Positions 61,868 to 64,000 of a stretch of 64,000 bases of DNA are shown piece after piece. Source of the stretch: Pseudomonas alkylphenolica (GTDB taxonomy: Bacteria > Pseudomonadota > Gammaproteobacteria > Pseudomonadales > Pseudomonadaceae). The translations under genes were made by a program, and so were the position numbers. Within the stretch, counting starts at the first letter, position 1; each line of letters opens with the position of its first letter. The DNA is taken from NCBI RefSeq assembly GCF_004025535.1, contig NZ_QJRG01000047.1:1054001-1118000 (forward strand), in the 5' to 3' direction. The notes below the pieces were generated by a model, which made no database searches, was not told where the DNA came from, and saw only the letters and a program-made list of their open reading frames with translations.

Positions 61868-64000
61868 ATGAGCACAAGAATCCTCGCACTCGATGACAAA
61901 CGGGTTTTGCCAACCGCCTTGGGTAATACCCTCAATCGCCTGTTGCCCATCGGTTTTGCGTTGATCGGTATCAGTTTGTCGGTGGTCCTTGGGCGTATGG
62001 ATGTCCAGCGCCAGGAGAGCGAGCTGGTGGCCAATGCCGGGGTACGTTTGTCTGGCGTGCGTGCCGCACTCGAAGCCCAGTTGCGCTCGGCCTTTGGCGA
62101 GACCGAGGGCATTGCCCAGTTGATCAGTGCCGACGGTCACATCAGCGTCGAGCACTTTCATGACATGGCCCGCCAGGCCATCGCTTCGGTGCCGCATATC
62201 CGCCATATCTCCGTGGCCCCGGGCGATGTGATCGCCGATGTCTATCCACTGCGGGGCAATCAAAGCGTAGTCGGTATCGACTACCGCCATCTGCCCGACC
62301 AGTACCCGATGCTGCAGCGTGCCCGCGACAGCCACCGAGCGGTACTGGCCGGTCCGGTTGAGCTGTATCAGGGCGGTCGTGCACTGGTCTATCGGCGCCC
62401 GGTGTTTCTCAAGGGACACAAGGGGGTGAGGCTGTACTGGGGTAATGTCTCGATCGTCGCGGACATCGATCGCCTGCTCGGCACCGCGGGCCTGGACCTG
62501 GACCCGGGGTTTGAATTCGCCTTGCGCGGTGCTGACGGTCAAGGCTCGGCCGGGGCGATGATCTGGGGTGATCCCAAGCTCTTCGAGCAGCAACCGGCGA
62601 CCATCAACGTCGATGTGCCCGGTGGGCTCTGGCAATTGGCCGCTAGCCCCCTGGGCGGCTGGCCGAACCTGAGCCTGTTCACCTCGCCGCTGTTCCTGTT
62701 TGCCCTGACCTGTACCGGGTTGTTCAGTGTGTTCGTGGCGCAACTCAATCGCAGCAACCATTTGATCAAACTGCGCAACCGCGAGCTCAAACAGTCGCAG
62801 ACCCAGTTGCAGCGCCTGGCGCATTATGACGCGATCACCGGCCTGCCGAACCGCTTGTTGTTCGCCCAGCACCTGCACACCGCCATTGGCCGCGGAGAGC
62901 GTCTGGCAGTGCTGGTGCTGGATATCGACGGGTTCAAACAGGTCAACGACAGCCTCGGGCACCCGATGGGGGACCTGCTGCTGCAACAGGCGACGGCGCG
63001 CTTCATGCAGATCGTTGATGGCCAGGACAGCCTGTGCCGGTTGGGTGGTGACGAGTTTGCGTTTTTGCTCAGCGGCACCGAGCAGGGCTGTATCGAGCGG
63101 GTTCAAGGCCTGTTGCAAACACTGCAGCAGCCGTTTGACCTTAAAGGCAACGCTGTACTGGTCACCGGTAGCATCGGCCTGGCCTGGTACCCTGAACACG
63201 GTGACAGCGGTGATCGTCTGTTGCGCCACGCCGACACGGCCATGTACGCGGCCAAGGAAAGCGGGCGCAACGCCTGGCGGCTGTATCACCCGGATATGAC
63301 CCAGCGCCTGCAGGAGCGTCTGGGCCTCGAGCTGAACCTGCGCCGGGCTTTGAAACACAACGAGTTCGAGCTCTGGTACCAGCCCAAGATCGACCTGTTC
63401 AGTGGTCGCCTGGAAGGAGCCGAGGCACTGTTGCGCTGGCGCGACCCCGAACATGGGCTGGTGTCCCCGGCACAGTTCATCCCGTTGGCCGAACGTACCG
63501 GGCTGATCATTCCTCTGGGTGAAAAGGTGCTGGAACTGGCCTGCGCCCAGGTTGCCGCCTGGCGTGCGGCCGACTGCCTGCCCGGGCCGGTGGCAATCAA
63601 CGTTGCAGCGTTGCAGATCGAGCGTAGCGATTATGTTGCCAGCCTGTCGCGCAGCCTCAAGCGCTACGATTTGCCACCGACCTTGCTTGAGGTGGAGATC
63701 ACCGAAAGCCTGCTGATGGAAAGTCAGCAACAGGCTTGCGCCGTGCTGGCCCAGTTGCAGGCCATGGGCGTTGTAACGGCGGTGGATGACTTCGGTACCG
63801 GCTATTCCTCGCTGGCCTACCTGAAGTCGTTACCCATCGACCACCTGAAAATCGACCGAGCCTTCATCAAGGATTTGCCCGAGGATGATGACGCCATGGC
63901 CATTACCCGGGCGATTATCGACCTGGGCCACGCCTTGGGTTTCCGGATCACGGCCGAAGGCATCGAGACCCAGGCCCAGTACGACTACCTGCGCAATGCC
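61868..64000 (+). CDS. CHASE-like/GGDEF/EAL cyclic di-GMP protein (3' end missing)
   Basis: 711 codons are visible and open to the window edge. Membrane helix 1 (about residues 24-38), a periplasmic CHASE-like sensor domain (about 45-260, starting GVRLSGVRAALEAQLRSAFG), helix 2 (about 266-292, LFTSPLFLFALTCTGLFSVF), a GGDEF domain (YDAITGLPNRLLFAQ, RLGGDEFAFLLSG near 392) and an EAL domain (ELWYQPKIDLFSGRLEGAEA then LLRWRD; VEITESLLM; VDDFGTGYSSLAYLK). Both catalytic motifs look intact, so it could make and/or cleave cyclic di-GMP. Divergent from the GapN-type gene. Confidence 0.88.
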   Translation, partial: MSTRILALDDKRVLPTALGNTLNRLLPIGFALIGISLSVVLGRMDVQRQESELVANAGVRLSGVRAALEAQLRSAFGETEGIAQLISADGHISVEHFHDMARQAIASVPHIRHISVAPGDVIADVYPLRGNQSVVGIDYRHLPDQYPMLQRARDSHRAVLAGPVELYQGGRALVYRRPVFLKGHKGVRLYWGNVSIVADIDRLLGTAGLDLDPGFEFALRGADGQGSAGAMIWGDPKLFEQQPATINVDVPGGLWQLAASPLGGWPNLSLFTSPLFLFALTCTGLFSVFVAQLNRSNHLIKLRNRELKQSQTQLQRLAHYDAITGLPNRLLFAQHLHTAIGRGERLAVLVLDIDGFKQVNDSLGHPMGDLLLQQATARFMQIVDGQDSLCRLGGDEFAFLLSGTEQGCIERVQGLLQTLQQPFDLKGNAVLVTGSIGLAWYPEHGDSGDRLLRHADTAMYAAKESGRNAWRLYHPDMTQRLQERLGLELNLRRALKHNEFELWYQPKIDLFSGRLEGAEALLRWRDPEHGLVSPAQFIPLAERTGLIIPLGEKVLELACAQVAAWRAADCLPGPVAINVAALQIERSDYVASLSRSLKRYDLPPTLLEVEITESLLMESQQQACAVLAQLQAMGVVTAVDDFGTGYSSLAYLKSLPIDHLKIDRAFIKDLPEDDDAMAITRAIIDLGHALGFRITAEGIETQAQYDYLRNA

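Noticed and set aside
61631..63730. Long minus-strand open frame of 699 codons opposite the GGDEF/EAL gene
   Set aside because: It is the antisense shadow of a clear GGDEF/EAL coding sequence and of the start of the GapN-type gene; its translation is low-complexity and glutamine-rich.

Overview
The window reads as the chromosome of a GC-rich Pseudomonas of the P. putida / P. fluorescens lineage. Support comes from the glycolate oxidase genes glcDE, the gntKTR gluconate unit, a MexB-type RND pump beside mobA, Pseudomonas-style interspersed repeats, and above all an island matching the MnxS1/MnxS2/MnxR two-component system of Mn(II)-oxidising pseudomonads. I see no rRNA, tRNA, CRISPR array, phage or insertion sequence. 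Genes are dense and on both strands.

Layout. 0-17 kb: glcE (cut by the window edge) and glcD, a SotB-type exporter, an FAD hydroxylase, a Mop/TOBE protein facing a SufR-like regulator, an EamA exporter, several small unknown proteins, a truncated haemoglobin, a DASS transporter, an XRE-cupin regulator, and an ECF sigma/anti-sigma pair divergent from srpA-cytochrome b561, with matching ECF-type promoters on both strands. A FecR-like gene without its sigma partner follows. 17-22 kb: a small biosynthetic cluster made of a PLP decarboxylase fused to an acyl carrier protein, an AMP-forming ligase, an alpha/beta hydrolase, a tiny ORF and an OhrR-like regulator. 22-32 kb: mobA, an RND pump with its adaptor, a divergent RstAB-like two-component system, a diguanylate cyclase and wecB. 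32-38 kb: a LysR regulator divergent from a PACE efflux gene, ilvA behind what looks like a complete transcription attenuator, and gluconate uptake with its operators. 38-44 kb: a BdlA-like double-PAS chemoreceptor, and an EvgS-type hybrid kinase with its response regulator.

44-58 kb is the most interesting part. Two paralogous histidine kinases (MnxS1, MnxS2) and a sigma54 activator (MnxR) surround a 926-residue multicopper oxidase and an exported SCO-cytochrome c fusion. Divergent from mnxS1 runs a four-gene operon of two paralogous exported proteins, a CsgB-like nucleator and a very large curlin (481 residues, against about 150 for E. coli CsgA). Both the oxidase gene and the curlin operon have a -24/-12 sigma54 promoter. 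I infer one MnxR-controlled programme that builds an amyloid surface matrix together with a secreted metal oxidase.

58-64 kb: an unrecognised 404-residue protein, a VOC protein, a GapN-type aldehyde dehydrogenase preceded by a Cra-like palindrome, and a CHASE-like/GGDEF/EAL protein cut by the window edge.
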